Part shown: positions 27,033 to 40,287 of the stretch, piece by piece
How the letters are laid out: every line of letters begins with the position of its first letter
How positions within the stretch are numbered: the stretch's first letter is position 1
Origin: Rheinheimera sp. 1928-s
GTDB lineage: Bacteria; Pseudomonadota; Gammaproteobacteria; Enterobacterales; Alteromonadaceae
DNA length: 64,000 bases
Assembly: GCF_029269265.1 (NCBI RefSeq)
Contig: NZ_JARIXP010000001.1
Span: forward strand, 167,568-231,567
Direction of reading: 5' to 3'
Translations under genes and position numbers: made by a program
Notes under the pieces: generated by a model
Databases searched by the model: none
What the model was told of the DNA's origin: nothing
What the model saw: the letters and a program-made list of their open reading frames with translations, nothing else

Positions 27033-27880
27033 TCTGGCATTTATGCCAGCAACTGGAGTTTTTTGCTGATCACCAGCCGTTGTTGTTAACGCAACTGACG
27101 CAAGGTAAAAGAACCAGCTCTTATCAGGTGCAAACCAACAGAGGCCATTATGTGTTGCGCCACTATGGCCCTTCGGTGCTGGGCGTTTGTCGTCAGCAGG
27201 AACTAAGGTGTCAGCATGCGGCCGCAGCTGCAGGCTTAGCGCCAGCTCCTTTGTGCCTGAATAACCATCAACGTATGTTGATCACCGAATTTTTACCAGA
27301 AGCTCAAAGCCCTTCCGTAGCCTATGTCCGGCAGAGTATTCCGGCCTTAGCTAACAAGCTGGCCACGTTACATCAGTTGCCAGTGCAAACCGCTGTGCTG
27401 GATCCCTGGCTGTATTTGCAGCAACTAAAAACTCAGCTGGAACCGCATTGGACGGATCAAGCTCAGAAAATCTGGTTGCCATTAATCAACGCTGCCCGCG
27501 ATTTACAGTATTTTCAGGCGGACATTGGCTTGTGTCATATGGATTTGCACCAGCAAAATTTGTTGCTTTGGCAACAGAAATTGTGGCTGATTGATTTTGA
27601 ATACTGCCAGTTGGCTGATGTGGTCTTTGATTTAGTGGCAATCATGGTGCAGTTTGACTTGTCAGACACCGAACAACAGCAACTACTGGATAGTTACAGA
27701 GCAGCCAGAGGTTCGGCTTGCAGCGTGCAGTTACTGGAAAAAGTGGCGCTGGCGAAAATAGTGTATTCAGGCTTTTGCTGGTTGTGGTACTGGCAGGAAG
27801 AACTGGACAATCAGGATCCCAGATACAAACAAGCCGCAGCAGACTGCTATCAGCTGTTACTGCGGCTTGTTCAAGCTTAG
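26987..27880 (+). CDS. Thiamine-kinase-like phosphotransferase (APH fold)
   Basis: 297 residues from the ATG at 26987. The aminoglycoside-phosphotransferase/choline-kinase fold is shown by the catalytic loop CHMDLHQQNLLL and the metal-binding LIDFEYCQLADVVFDLV. As the last gene of the thiamine operon it probably phosphorylates imported thiamine, like ThiK, trapping it in the cell. The start overlaps pnuT by 46 bases, which is long; no later ATG preserves the N-lobe. Confidence 0.78.
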   Translation: MAQQLSATTADQPRLIWHLCQQLEFFADHQPLLLTQLTQGKRTSSYQVQTNRGHYVLRHYGPSVLGVCRQQELRCQHAAAAAGLAPAPLCLNNHQRMLITEFLPEAQSPSVAYVRQSIPALANKLATLHQLPVQTAVLDPWLYLQQLKTQLEPHWTDQAQKIWLPLINAARDLQYFQADIGLCHMDLHQQNLLLWQQKLWLIDFEYCQLADVVFDLVAIMVQFDLSDTEQQQLLDSYRAARGSACSVQLLEKVALAKIVYSGFCWLWYWQEELDNQDPRYKQAAADCYQLLLRLVQA

Positions 27881-27884
27881 GGTT

Positions 27885-28067
27885 TTAAAGTCCGCCTAAA
27901 CGCTCGGCCAGAATTTTGTAACGTTTTACATCTTCCTCATCGAACACTGGTTTGCCTTGTTCGTCCTTGCCATTTGCAACCAACAGATTTTCGCGTGCCA
28001 GACGTTCAACACGGATCTCCTGAATACCTAAAAAGGCGGCGACTTCTGCAACGTTGAGTATTGCCAT
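27885..28067 (-). CDS. Small excisionase/MerR-like DNA-binding protein
   Basis: 60 residues, MAILNVAEVAAFLGIQEIRV..., with a winged-helix layout (a helix-turn-helix, then GKPVFDEEDVKRYK) as in AlpA/excisionase-type proteins. The ATG has AGGA upstream. It is convergent with the thiamine operon and monocistronic. No integrase is nearby, so it is probably a chromosomal regulator rather than a phage excisionase. Confidence 0.6.
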   Translation of the reverse strand: MAILNVAEVAAFLGIQEIRVERLARENLLVANGKDEQGKPVFDEEDVKRYKILAERLGGL

Positions 28068-28482
28068 AATGAGTTCCTGCAGTAATTATTTGAATTAATT
28101 TAAGCTGATATTTTTATTTTAGTGAATAAAGTTTAACAAGCACTGATGTTTTACTTACTTTTTTCCGGTGTGACAACTGATGCGCTGTGAAATTTGTGTT
28201 TTTTTTGAGTTTTCTTTGTTTTACGTCCAGGACATTGTATTTCGTCGGCAAAATTGAGTTTTTAGTCAGATTTAGTGGCAAAGCCGGGGTTGGTCTTTTT
28301 GTTTATTGTTTTAGTCTCTTTGTTCCTGTTGTCTGTCTGGACAAAAACAAGGGCACTGGGTATAACAAACTGAACTACCTAATAATTTTTGTGTAGTTGT
28401 CATCACCATTACACAGATTTGAACTATGGTAAATAACAAAACCTAAATCCAACGCGCAACAATCCGAACCTGAGTAATCATT
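28068..28482. other. Long AT-rich gap upstream of nhaB
   Basis: 415 bases with T-rich stretches and no supported gene; a 69-codon plus-strand frame starting at 28187 has no ribosome binding site or family signature. It presumably carries the promoters of the small HTH gene and nhaB. I see no clear -35/-10 pair and no known riboswitch. Confidence 0.5.
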
Positions 28483-30072
28483 ATGAAAGCATCCGGCATG
28501 TCATTAGCCTTGTACAATAATTTTCTTGGGCAGGCACCCAACTGGTACAAACTGTCTATCATCGCGTTTTTGTTTATTAATCCTCTATTGTTTTTACAAA
28601 ACCCTTATTTAGCGGGTTGGGTTTTAGTGGTGGAGTTTATCTTCACTCTGGCTATGGCGCTGAAGTGTTATCCGTTGCAGCCTGGTGGCTTGCTGGTGCT
28701 ACAGGCTATTGCGATAGGTATGACCAGTACCACCAAAGTGATGCATGAAATTGAAGTTAATATTGAAGTGATTTTATTGCTGGTCTTTATGGTGGCCGGC
28801 ATTCACTTTGTCAAAGACTTGCTGTTATTTGTCTTTACCAAGCTGTTGATCCGGGTGCGTTCCAAAACATTATTATCTTTGGCATTTGTTTGTATGGCGG
28901 CTTTTTTATCGGCATTCCTTGATGCTTTAACTGTAGTCGCCGTTATTATTGCTGTGGGTATAGGTTTTTATGCTATTTACCACAAAATATCCTCGGGCAA
29001 AAAGTTTCCTGACCCTCACAATCATAATGAAGATCATGAAGTCGCAGAGTTGTCCCGTGCAGATTTAGATGCTTTCCGTGGTTTTTTGCGTAATTTACTG
29101 ATGCATGCCGGGGTGGGAACCGCTTTAGGTGGTGTTTCTACTATGGTGGGTGAGCCACAAAACCTGATTATTGCCGAAGCTGTCGGCTGGGGCTTTGGCG
29201 AGTTTGCATTACGCATGGCTGCTGTCAGTATTCCTGTGCTGATAGCCGGTTTGATTACGACTGTAGTGCTGGAGAAATTCCGCTTATTTGATTTTGGTGT
29301 GCGTTTGCCTGTAGCGGTGCAGGATGTGCTGATTGCCTATGATAACTATCAGACTGAGCGTATGACGGCTTCGGATATCAGCAAGTTATGGGTGCAAAGT
29401 GTTATTTCCGTTCTGCTGATCCTGTGCTTAAGTTTGCATCTCGCTTCTGTGGGTTTAATTGGTTTAATGGTGATTATTCTGGCCACTACTTTTTGTGGTG
29501 TAACAGATGAGCACGCTATAGGTAAAGCCTTTCAGGAAGCCCTGCCTTTTACCTCTTTATTGGTGGTGTTTTTTGCCGTGGTCGCCGTTATTATCGACCA
29601 GCACTTATTTAAACCTGTGATTGATTTTGTTTTAACCTTTGATGGGCAGCAACAAACGTCAGTATTGTTTCTGGCCAACGGCTTATTGTCTATGGTCAGT
29701 GACAATGTGTTTGTCGGCACCGTCTATATCAATGAAGTTAAAGCAGCCTGGCAGGCCGGCGACATTAGTCGGGAGCAGTTTGAAATGCTTGCTATCGCTA
29801 TTAATGCCGGAACAAACTTGCCGAGTGTAGCTACACCTAATGGTCAGGCTGCATTTTTGTTCCTGCTGACCAGTGCATTAGCTCCGCTTATTCGCTTGTC
29901 CTATATGAAAATGGTCTGGATGGCTGTGCCTTACACCATAGTGCTGGCAGTAGTAGGGCTGTTAAGTACGACTTTCCTGTTGCCTGAAGTGATTCATTGG
30001 CTCTACGCAGCAGGTTGGATCCAGCCTTATGATGCGGCAGCGGCTGCTGCTACAGTAGTTGGCGGACATTAA
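28483..30072 (+). CDS. nhaB: Na+/H+ antiporter NhaB
   Basis: 529 residues, the family length, with about 12 transmembrane helices. [18 protein letters not shown] at the N-terminus, [17 protein letters not shown] and the [14 protein letters not shown] segment are NhaB signatures. It exports Na+ in exchange for H+ across the inner membrane. An ATG at 28498 (MSLAL) is an alternative start. It stands beside the Mrp operon, giving two sodium-extrusion systems in a row. Confidence 0.95.
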   Translation: MKASGMSLALYNNFLGQAPNWYKLSIIAFLFINPLLFLQNPYLAGWVLVVEFIFTLAMALKCYPLQPGGLLVLQAIAIGMTSTTKVMHEIEVNIEVILLLVFMVAGIHFVKDLLLFVFTKLLIRVRSKTLLSLAFVCMAAFLSAFLDALTVVAVIIAVGIGFYAIYHKISSGKKFPDPHNHNEDHEVAELSRADLDAFRGFLRNLLMHAGVGTALGGVSTMVGEPQNLIIAEAVGWGFGEFALRMAAVSIPVLIAGLITTVVLEKFRLFDFGVRLPVAVQDVLIAYDNYQTERMTASDISKLWVQSVISVLLILCLSLHLASVGLIGLMVIILATTFCGVTDEHAIGKAFQEALPFTSLLVVFFAVVAVIIDQHLFKPVIDFVLTFDGQQQTSVLFLANGLLSMVSDNVFVGTVYINEVKAAWQAGDISREQFEMLAIAINAGTNLPSVATPNGQAAFLFLLTSALAPLIRLSYMKMVWMAVPYTIVLAVVGLLSTTFLLPEVIHWLYAAGWIQPYDAAAAAATVVGGH

Positions 30073-30077
30073 GTTGT

Positions 30078-30115
30078 TATGGATCAGAGGTCTAATTCCT
30101 CTGATCCATATTTTT
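30078..30115 (+). terminator. nhaB terminator
   Basis: A perfect 13-base stem (TATGGATCAGAGG / CCTCTGATCCATA) with a seven-base loop and T5, six bases after the stop codon. Confidence 0.9.
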
Positions 30116-30312
30116 ACCCCCTTCAGCTTGTTGCAGGTCAGAACGTCTGGACAGCTTGTATTCAGACAGGTATAAAGTACGGCATGTAAAATTTTCAGGG
30201 CATTTTACCCTCTGTCAGGCGCAATAGCTTTTGTTGCTTGCCATATTGCTCAGGGTGTTTTCTTTGCAAATACAAGTGAACACAACTCAGCCCGCTAAGA
30301 GGATGCAAGTAC

Positions 30313-33110
<2,798 letters not shown>

Positions 33111-33111
<1 letters not shown>

Positions 33112-33467
33112 TGGAATTACTGGTCGCTATTATTATAGGTGTACTCACCTGCTGTGCTGTTTTTCTGATTTTACGGGCCAGGACCTTTGCTGTCATGCTG
33201 GGTTTGACCATGTTGTCTTATGCCGTAAATTTATTTATCTTTTCCAGCGGTGGATTAAAAATAGGCGTTGGAGCTGTGCTCAATGCCACAGAGGAATATG
33301 CCGATCCTTTGCCTCAGGCTCTGGTGCTCACTGCTATTGTGATTGGTTTTGCGATGACGGCTTTTCTGGTTGTATTGTCTATCCGTGCCCGCGCTGATTT
33401 AGGCAATGATCATGTGGATGGTAAATTACCCGTAGCGAAAAACACCCGACAGGGAGCTTCGTCATGA
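33111..33467 (+). CDS. mrpC: Mrp antiporter subunit C
   Basis: 118 residues, NuoK-like, with three transmembrane helices and the MLGLTMLSYAVNLFIF segment. It overlaps mrpA by one base and mrpD by four bases. Confidence 0.94.
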
Positions 33468-34954
33468 ACCATCTGATTATTCTGCCGATCATTTGGCCTT
33501 TGCTGGTCGCTTTGCTGACCTTGCTGCCGCCTTTTGACCGAAGCTTGTTATTACGCCGGTATTTAAGTGTTGGTGGTTCTGTGGTGTTGCTGGTGTTCAG
33601 TGTTTTGCTGGCGATACAAAGCACCAACAGTCCGGCACAACTCTATCAACTAGGCAATTGGGCTGCACCTTTTGGTATCAGCTTATTATTAGATCAGGTC
33701 AGTAGCCTGATGTTATGCCTGACTGCTGTGCTGGCAGTCGCATCCAGTTTATATGCCAGCAGCGGTGAAGATGAAGGGGGCTTCTTTTTTCACTCTTTGT
33801 TGCATTTCCAACTGATGGGCATCAACGGCGCCTTTTTAACCGCAGATTTGTTTAACCTCTTTGTATTTTTTGAAGTGCTGTTGATTGCGTCCTACTCCTT
33901 ACTGATCCATGGCGGTGGCAAGGCAAAGACAAAAGCTGCTGTGCATTATGTCATTCTGAATCTGGTCGGCTCCGCCTTGTTTTTATTTGCTCTGGCGCTG
34001 ATTTATGGTGCATCAGGCACCTTAAATATGCTGGATTTGGGCACTAAAGTCGCGACTTTGTCTGACACTCAACTGCAGTTATTGCAGGCCGCTGTAGCGC
34101 TGTTGTTGGTAGTCTTTGGCTTAAAAGCCGCAGTGATGCCGCTGCATTTCTGGTTAGGCAGTGCTTACTCTTCAGTGACGCCAGCTGTGGCTGCTTTGTT
34201 TGCCATTATGACCAAAGTGGGAATTTACAGTTTGCTGCGGGTTTTTGCCATGGTGCTGCAGGATGCTGGTTTTGTCGCGAGCTGGGTGTTTCCGGTGCTG
34301 TGGTGGACTGGTCTTCTGACCATTGTAATGGGTGTGCTGGGCGTTTTAGCCAGTGAAGATTTGCGTAAAATGGCCAGTTATCTGGTGGTCGTATCAGTCG
34401 GGACTTTAGTCGCTATGCTGTCGTTAGGCACGCCAGAGTCTGTGCAGGCCTTGTTGTATTATCTGGTGCATTCAACCTTAGCCACTGCGGCTTTATTTTT
34501 ACTGGCCGATCTGATTGCTCATCAGCGTGGCAAAGCCGGTGACCGTTTGGTTAATGGCCGGAAAATTGTCCAGCCTGTGTTGCTTGGTTCTGCCTTTATT
34601 GTAGTGGCTCTGAGCATAGTAGGGATGCCACCATTTTCTGGTTTTATCGGTAAGTTATTGCTGTTGCAAGCAGTACCCCAAGGTCATGCTATGTTGTGGT
34701 ACTGGTCGGCCTTGTTAGGCAGCAGTCTGTTATTGCTGATTGCGCTGAGCAGGGCTGGCAGTATTTTATTCTGGCAGGTTGCAGGTGCTGATACCGAAGC
34801 CCGTATGGCAGGTGGACGCAGAGGTACTGCCTTAGTGCTGCTGGTGTTGGCCAGCCCGTTGTTAAGTTTGTTTGCCGGGCCTTTAACTGACTGGTGTCAG
34901 GCTGCTGCGGTTCAATTGCAGACTATTGTTAATCTCAGTCCGGGAGCCCTCTGA
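33464..34954 (+). CDS. mrpD: Mrp antiporter subunit D
   Basis: 496-residue NuoN/M-like proton-channel subunit with about 14 helices; the LLIHGGGKAKTKAAVHYVIL and LKAAVMPLHFWLGSAYSS segments carry the conserved Lys and His residues of the translocation path. It abuts mrpE by one base. Confidence 0.95.
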   Translation: MNHLIILPIIWPLLVALLTLLPPFDRSLLLRRYLSVGGSVVLLVFSVLLAIQSTNSPAQLYQLGNWAAPFGISLLLDQVSSLMLCLTAVLAVASSLYASSGEDEGGFFFHSLLHFQLMGINGAFLTADLFNLFVFFEVLLIASYSLLIHGGGKAKTKAAVHYVILNLVGSALFLFALALIYGASGTLNMLDLGTKVATLSDTQLQLLQAAVALLLVVFGLKAAVMPLHFWLGSAYSSVTPAVAALFAIMTKVGIYSLLRVFAMVLQDAGFVASWVFPVLWWTGLLTIVMGVLGVLASEDLRKMASYLVVVSVGTLVAMLSLGTPESVQALLYYLVHSTLATAALFLLADLIAHQRGKAGDRLVNGRKIVQPVLLGSAFIVVALSIVGMPPFSGFIGKLLLLQAVPQGHAMLWYWSALLGSSLLLLIALSRAGSILFWQVAGADTEARMAGGRRGTALVLLVLASPLLSLFAGPLTDWCQAAAVQLQTIVNLSPGAL

Positions 34955-35463
34955 TGAACTCATTAAAGAAGTGGTGGCCAACCCCTGTCCGTAGTCTGTT
35001 TTTATTTCTGGTTTGGTTATTACTGAATAACAGTGTGGAGTTTTTTCATCTGTTTTTTGGTTTGGTGCTGGCATGGTTGATCCCGCAGCTTATTCATAAA
35101 TTCCGCCTGATCCAGCCGGGCATGAAAAACCCTGGTGCAGCGCTGCGTTATGGTTTTATGGTGCTTTGGGATATTGTTGTGGCTAATATGCAGGTTGTGA
35201 AGCTGGTTTTGGGACCGAATAAACGCTTACGGCCTGCTTTTATTAAAATCCCGCTGGATTTAACCGACAATTTGTCCATTACTATTTTGGCCAGCACAGT
35301 GTCTTTAACGCCAGGTACTGTCAGTGCCGAAGTTTTAGCTTTGAATGTAGGTGTTGATGAGCCCAGGTATTTGCTAGTGCACGTACTTGATTTAGCTGAT
35401 GAAGCTGAATTAATTCAGCAAGTGAAACAACGCTACGAAGCTCCATTAAAGGAGATATTTTAA
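34954..35463 (+). CDS. mrpE: Mrp antiporter subunit E
   Basis: 169 residues with N-terminal membrane helices and the conserved cytoplasmic TVSLTPGTVSAEV segment. One-base overlaps with mrpD and mrpF indicate coupled translation. Confidence 0.93.
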   Translation: MNSLKKWWPTPVRSLFLFLVWLLLNNSVEFFHLFFGLVLAWLIPQLIHKFRLIQPGMKNPGAALRYGFMVLWDIVVANMQVVKLVLGPNKRLRPAFIKIPLDLTDNLSITILASTVSLTPGTVSAEVLALNVGVDEPRYLLVHVLDLADEAELIQQVKQRYEAPLKEIF

Positions 35464-35732
35464 TGCTTGATCTGATTTTGCAAGGCTGCTTCTTCGTGGT
35501 CGGACTCGCCTTGTTGATGAATTTATACGCGGCTATTCGCGGGCCTTCGGTGATCGATCGTTTGTTGGCGCTTGATACTATGTATATCAACAGTATAGCG
35601 CTGTTGTTGCTGTACGGCATTTATCTGGGTACCAGTTTGAATTTTGAAGTGGCTTTGCTGATAGCCATGTTGGGTTTTGTCAGTACTGTGGCTGTATGTA
35701 AGTTTCTGCTGCGTGGCGACATCATTGAGTAA
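35463..35732 (+). CDS. mrpF: Mrp antiporter subunit F
   Basis: 89 residues, three transmembrane helices, with the IRGPSVIDRLLALD signature after the first helix. Confidence 0.93.
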   Translation: MLDLILQGCFFVVGLALLMNLYAAIRGPSVIDRLLALDTMYINSIALLLLYGIYLGTSLNFEVALLIAMLGFVSTVAVCKFLLRGDIIE

Positions 35733-35756
35733 AGCGCTGATACTGAGGAGTGAGAT

Positions 35757-36089
35757 ATGAGTTGGCTTGAATGGCTGGTAGCCTTGTTAGCTGTGGCAGG
35801 GTCGTTATTTGTGTTGTTAGGATCCTTTGCGCTGGTGAAACTACCTGATTTTTATACCCGCCTGCATGGGCCAACCAAAGCCACAACGCTGGGTTTAGGT
35901 GCTCTGGTGTTGGCCTCTATGGTCTATTTTAACTTTGTCAAAGCGGAGTTGAGTTTACAGCAGTTGCTTATCGCTTTATTTTTATTTATTACCGCACCTA
36001 TTACCGCTCATATGCTAATCAAAGCTGCGCTGCACTTAAAGCTGAAGACATCTGCATCAACCTCAGGAAAGCAAAACGCCGATCTTTAA
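35757..36089 (+). CDS. mrpG: Mrp antiporter subunit G
   Basis: 110 residues, three transmembrane helices, with the family motif VKLPDFYTRLHGPTKATTLG. Last gene of the operon, separated from mrpF by 24 bases with a GAGGAG site. It is convergent with ptsO. Confidence 0.94.
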   Translation: MSWLEWLVALLAVAGSLFVLLGSFALVKLPDFYTRLHGPTKATTLGLGALVLASMVYFNFVKAELSLQQLLIALFLFITAPITAHMLIKAALHLKLKTSASTSGKQNADL

Positions 36090-36107
36090 CTGAATTTTGC
36101 AGTAGCC

Positions 36108-36386
36108 TTAGTTTTCTTCGTCAAAGCCGTTTTCGATTAAAGTCACTACAGCTGTTAGTGCTTCTTGTGCCTGAGAGCCTTGGGTACAAACTTCCAGAGT
36201 TTTACCTTTGCTGCTTGCCAGCATCAGGAGTGCAAGCACACTGCTGGCATCCGCAGTCTGACCTTCCTGCTGTAACTCTATTTTGGCGTCAAACTGACGG
36301 CACAATTGCACTAACTTAGTGGCCGCTCTGGCATGTAAGCCGAGTTGATTGACGATAGTGACGGTTTTCTGAAGTTTATCGGCCAT
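36108..36386 (-). CDS. ptsO: Phosphocarrier protein NPr (nitrogen PTS HPr)
   Basis: 92 residues with the HPr active site GLHARAA (phosphorylated His18) and the Ser region DASSVLALLMLASSKG. It passes phosphate from PtsP to PtsN in the nitrogen PTS. Its start overlaps rapZ by 11 bases; this is the end of the rpoN cluster. Confidence 0.94.
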   Translation of the reverse strand: MADKLQKTVTIVNQLGLHARAATKLVQLCRQFDAKIELQQEGQTADASSVLALLMLASSKGKTLEVCTQGSQAQEALTAVVTLIENGFDEEN

Positions 36387-37233
36387 GATGTCTTACCAAT
36401 TCGCGGTGACGAATTTGCACGTCTTCCCGCTGTAAGCGGTAACTCTCAGCCAGAGATTCAGCGATATACACTGAACGGTGTTGGCCACCTGTGCAGCCGA
36501 TGGCAATGGTCAGGTAACTGCGGTTATTGCGCTCTAAGTGGGGCAGCCAGGTGCCGATAAACTGATTAATTTGCCAGATATACTGAGCCACTACAGCTTG
36601 TGACGACAGATAGTCCTGCACAGGTTTATCCAGCCCCGTCAGTATTTTTAACTCTGGTTCCCAATGTGGATTTGGCAAAAAGCGGGCATCAAATACATAG
36701 TCAGCGTCTTTGGGAATACCGTATTTAAAGCCAAAGGATTCAAACAATATAACCAGACGTCCGGTTTTTTGCCCCAGAATACGTTCCCTAAGCTGCTCTG
36801 CCAGCTGATGTACGTTCAGCTCTGTGGTATCCAGGTATAAATCGGCACGGCTGGAGATAGGGTCTAACAGCTGCTGTTCGCGTTGTATGGCTTCATCCAG
36901 TGACATGGCCTGATGCGACAAAGGATGCAGGCGGCGAGTCTCACTGAAGCGTTTAATTAAACTGGTATGGTCGGCGTCGAGGTAAAGAATGGTCAGGTCA
37001 ACTTTGTGCGGTAGATAAGACAGAATATCTGTGAGTTCTTCAGGGTCTTGCGGTAAATTCCGTACATCTATACTGACCGCGACTCTTTCATACTGACCCA
37101 TAACGGCGTTAGCCAAAGTGGGCAGTAAATTAACCGGGATGTTGTCTACACAATAATAACCAAGGTCTTCCATGACGCGCAGGGCAACAGACTTGCCCGA
37201 ACCCGATCGACCACTGACGACCAGTAACTTCAT
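36376..37233 (-). CDS. rapZ: RNase adapter protein RapZ
   Basis: 285 residues with Walker A GRSGSGKS at 8-15 and the C-terminal domain ending in GCTGGQHRSVYIAESLA. RapZ guides RNase E to the GlmZ small RNA and so tunes glmS and cell-wall precursor supply. It overlaps ptsN by four bases. Confidence 0.95.
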   Translation of the reverse strand: MKLLVVSGRSGSGKSVALRVMEDLGYYCVDNIPVNLLPTLANAVMGQYERVAVSIDVRNLPQDPEELTDILSYLPHKVDLTILYLDADHTSLIKRFSETRRLHPLSHQAMSLDEAIQREQQLLDPISSRADLYLDTTELNVHQLAEQLRERILGQKTGRLVILFESFGFKYGIPKDADYVFDARFLPNPHWEPELKILTGLDKPVQDYLSSQAVVAQYIWQINQFIGTWLPHLERNNRSYLTIAIGCTGGQHRSVYIAESLAESYRLQREDVQIRHRELVRHHGR

Positions 37234-37700
37234 TTTGCTATCACCTGTTCAGCACTTGTCATCAATAACTGATACAAATCGTGGCTGGTTGCGCTATGAC
37301 GGATTTTTTTGGTGAAATCTTTCTGGCTCAGCATACGTGCTATGCCTGATAAGGTGGATAAATGGGTTTGACATTGATTTTCCGGGATCAGGATGGCGCA
37401 GAAAATATCCACAGCCTGATTATCAATAGCATCAAACTGTATTGGATCTTTGCTGACAACAAACACCAGCATAGGTGTGGTGACATTTTTTAATTTGCCA
37501 TGGGGAATAGCAATACCACCGCCAATACCTGTAGAGCCAAGCTTTTCACGGCTCATCAGGGCTTCGAGTATGTTGTACTCAGGAATTTCCGGTAAACGCT
37601 GATGTGCCAGTTCAGCTATGTATTCCAGAATGCGTTTTTTACTATTAAAAAGGACCGCACTCTTGGTGCAGTCCTCCGATAACATTGAGCTCAGGTTCAT
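37230..37700 (-). CDS. ptsN: Nitrogen PTS EIIA protein
   Basis: 156-residue EIIA-type regulator. The phosphorylated His is His67 in GIGGGIAIPHGK. It modulates K+ uptake and stress responses according to the nitrogen PTS state. It follows hpf by 10 bases. Confidence 0.95.
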   Translation of the reverse strand: MNLSSMLSEDCTKSAVLFNSKKRILEYIAELAHQRLPEIPEYNILEALMSREKLGSTGIGGGIAIPHGKLKNVTTPMLVFVVSKDPIQFDAIDNQAVDIFCAILIPENQCQTHLSTLSGIARMLSQKDFTKKIRHSATSHDLYQLLMTSAEQVIAK

Positions 37701-37710
37701 AGTTTCAGAA

Positions 37711-37998
37711 TCAATGACGAGAAATTTTCTCTTTATGTTTAATAACTTGGCGATCCAGTTTGTCGATCAACTGGTCTATCGCAGCGTACATATTTTCGTC
37801 TTCCGATACAGCGAATACTTCACCTCCGTTGAGGTGCATCTTAGCCTCTGCAATCTGCTTCAATTTTTCCACGTTCAGCACTACATGTACATTGTTAATA
37901 TGATCAAAATGACGTTCAAGTTTGGAAAATTTGCTATCGACGTAATCTCTCAGTGCTTCAGTGATTTCTACATGACGACCAGTTAAGTTGATTTGCAT
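37711..37998 (-). CDS. hpf: Ribosome hibernation promoting factor, short form
   Basis: 95 residues starting MQINLTGRHVEITEALR, typical of the short HPF/YhbH family that helps form 100S ribosomes in stationary phase. I use the ATG at 37998, not an open frame that extends into rpoN. Located directly after rpoN as usual. Confidence 0.95.
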   Translation of the reverse strand: MQINLTGRHVEITEALRDYVDSKFSKLERHFDHINNVHVVLNVEKLKQIAEAKMHLNGGEVFAVSEDENMYAAIDQLIDKLDRQVIKHKEKISRH

Positions 37999-38023
37999 AG
38001 ACTCTTCCTTCTTTGTAGAGCTG

Positions 38024-39517
38024 TTAAAGCAAGCTCTTGCGCTGATTAGACGGCGGAATAAACAAGGCTTCACGATACTTGGCAATGGTACGCCGTGCGA
38101 CATTAATCCCTTGTTCTGACAGTATTTCTGCCATCCTGCTGTCACTTAAAGGTTTGGCAGGATTTTCCGCCGCCACCAATTTTTTAATAAAGGCGCGGAT
38201 GGCGGTGGATGAACATTCACCACCACTCTCTGTACTTACATGACTGGAGAAAAAGAACTTAAGTTCAAATATTCCTCTGGGAGTGTGCATATATTTTTGT
38301 GTCGTAACACGGGAAATTGTTGATTCATGCATTCCCACCATTTCAGCGACATCGTTTAATACCATGGGTTTCATGGCTTCTTCACCGTGTTCAAAGAACG
38401 CCTGCTGCTGCTGTACTATGCAGTTCGCTACTTTGAGTAAAGTTTCGTTGCGACTTTCCAGACTTTTTAAAAACCATTTGGCTTCCTGCAAATGGGAACG
38501 GATAAACTGACCATCGGAGGCGTTACGGGCATTACGTGACATGGCGGCATATTGCTCGTTAATTCTGATCTTTGGCATCGCATCAGGATTTAACTCAACC
38601 ATCCAGCGTCCTTTAATTTTCGCTACCGATACATCAGGGATCACATACGACTGTTCTTGTCGAATCACATCTGCCCCAGGTCTTGGGTTCAGGCTGTGGA
38701 TAAGGCGCATCACTTCTTTTAAGTCGTCTTCTTTGAGTTTAGTCACACGCATCAGAGAACGGAAATCTCTGTTGGCTAAAAAGTCAGTATATTCTTTAAT
38801 AATATGCCGGGTTTCGGCCAGATAAGGTGTTTTAGGGTCAAACTGACGCAGTTGTACCAATAAACATTCCTGGATGGTACGGGCTCCAACACCTACAGGG
38901 TCGAATAGCTGGATACGTTTGATCACAGCTTCGACTTCGTCGGCCTCTACATCAGGCATTCCCAAAGATTCGAGGATCTCTTCTGTACCTATCGTCAATA
39001 AACCGTTTTCGTCTATGGCTTCGATAATAATTTCAGCAATGGTGCGGTCTGTGTCTGAGAACGGGGTTAGCTGCATCTGCCAGCGTAGGTAGTCTTGCAG
39101 AGTTTCGCTGGTTTCGCCCTGAAATACCGTATCTTCATCACCGTTGTAGTTATTGGCTCCTGATACAGGGGCTGCACTGACTAAATCATCCCAGTGGCTG
39201 TCCAGCGGTAAATCTTCTTTAATATTTTGCTCGGACATCGCTTCGCTGCTGTCCTTTACCTCAGGCTCGTAGTGCTCATCATGGCTGCTGTCGTAGTCGG
39301 GGGCGTCAAACTCTGCACCATGATTTAAATCTTTAGAGGAGGGTTCCTGAAGTACAGCATAGTCATCTTCAGCTTCCAGCAATGGATTAGCATCCAGCGC
39401 TTCCTGAATTTCCTGTTGCAGTTCAATAGTAGACAATTGCAGCAGTTTAATTGCTTGCTGCAATTGAGGAGTCATTGTGAGCTGCTGACCAAGACGAAGT
39501 TGCAGAGACGGTTTCAT
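38024..39517 (-). CDS. rpoN: RNA polymerase sigma-54 factor
   Basis: 497 residues from the ATG at 39517. Region I ([20 protein letters not shown]) binds activators; an acidic region II follows; the core-binding domain and HTH ([18 protein letters not shown]) lead to the C-terminal RpoN box [12 protein letters not shown] that reads the -24 element. An in-frame TTG eight codons earlier is unlikely to be used. Confidence 0.97.
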   Translation of the reverse strand: MKPSLQLRLGQQLTMTPQLQQAIKLLQLSTIELQQEIQEALDANPLLEAEDDYAVLQEPSSKDLNHGAEFDAPDYDSSHDEHYEPEVKDSSEAMSEQNIKEDLPLDSHWDDLVSAAPVSGANNYNGDEDTVFQGETSETLQDYLRWQMQLTPFSDTDRTIAEIIIEAIDENGLLTIGTEEILESLGMPDVEADEVEAVIKRIQLFDPVGVGARTIQECLLVQLRQFDPKTPYLAETRHIIKEYTDFLANRDFRSLMRVTKLKEDDLKEVMRLIHSLNPRPGADVIRQEQSYVIPDVSVAKIKGRWMVELNPDAMPKIRINEQYAAMSRNARNASDGQFIRSHLQEAKWFLKSLESRNETLLKVANCIVQQQQAFFEHGEEAMKPMVLNDVAEMVGMHESTISRVTTQKYMHTPRGIFELKFFFSSHVSTESGGECSSTAIRAFIKKLVAAENPAKPLSDSRMAEILSEQGINVARRTIAKYREALFIPPSNQRKSLL

Positions 39518-39564
39518 GTACTTCTTATTTTCTCCAAACAACCCTATTCGGATGTTGTTTTAAA

Positions 39565-40287
39565 CTATAACCTGAATTGCTCACCAAGGTAGACATCCCG
39601 GACTTGTTGGTTTGCTAAAACCTCAGCCGGCGTACCTGCAGCAATCAGTTCTCCATGACTTACAATATAGGCAATTTCACAGACATCAAGCGTTTCGCGC
39701 ACATTGTGGTCGGTGATAAGCACTCCAATGCCTCGTTGGCACAGATGCTGAATAATTTTTTTAATATCTAACACTGAAATAGGATCAACACCAGCAAAAG
39801 GTTCATCCAACAGGATAAATGCCGGATCTGCAGCCAGTGCCCGTGCTATTTCCACTCTGCGGCGTTCACCACCGGATAAACTCATGCCAAGGCTGTTACG
39901 GATATGACCTATATGGAACTCGTCCAGCAGGGCGTCGGCTTTTTCTTCGCGCTGCTCTTCGGTCAAATCTTTACGGTGCTGCAAAATGGCTAACAGATTG
40001 TCGTAAACCGTCAGTTTGCGGAAAATTGAGCTTTCCTGCGGTAGGTAGCCAATACCGGCACGGGCACGGGCATGGATAGGGTCAAAAGTGATCTCTTTCT
40101 CATCCAGCGTGATTTTGCCTTTGTCTGATGGCACCAAACCAACAATCATATAAAAGGTGGTGGTTTTTCCTGCACCGTTCGGACCTAACAAGCCAACAAT
40201 TTGCCCTGCATTCACTTCCAGACTGACGTCTTTGACCACCTGACGGCCTTTGTAGCTTTTCGCCAGATGGGACGCGACTAACTTCAT
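39565..40287 (-). CDS. lptB: LPS export ABC transporter ATPase LptB
   Basis: 240 residues with Walker [10 protein letters not shown], signature [15 protein letters not shown] and Walker [14 protein letters not shown]. It powers LPS extraction from the inner membrane with LptFG, which are not in this window. It abuts lptA by one base. Confidence 0.97.
   Translation of the reverse strand: MKLVASHLAKSYKGRQVVKDVSLEVNAGQIVGLLGPNGAGKTTTFYMIVGLVPSDKGKITLDEKEITFDPIHARARAGIGYLPQESSIFRKLTVYDNLLAILQHRKDLTEEQREEKADALLDEFHIGHIRNSLGMSLSGGERRRVEIARALAADPAFILLDEPFAGVDPISVLDIKKIIQHLCQRGIGVLITDHNVRETLDVCEIAYIVSHGELIAAGTPAEVLANQQVRDVYLGEQFRL

Noticed and set aside
28187-28396. 69-codon frame upstream of nhaB
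   Set aside because: Phe/Leu-rich translation of a T-rich gap, without a ribosome binding site.
36345-36560. Plus-strand frame over ptsO/rapZ
   Set aside because: Antisense shadow of two well supported genes.
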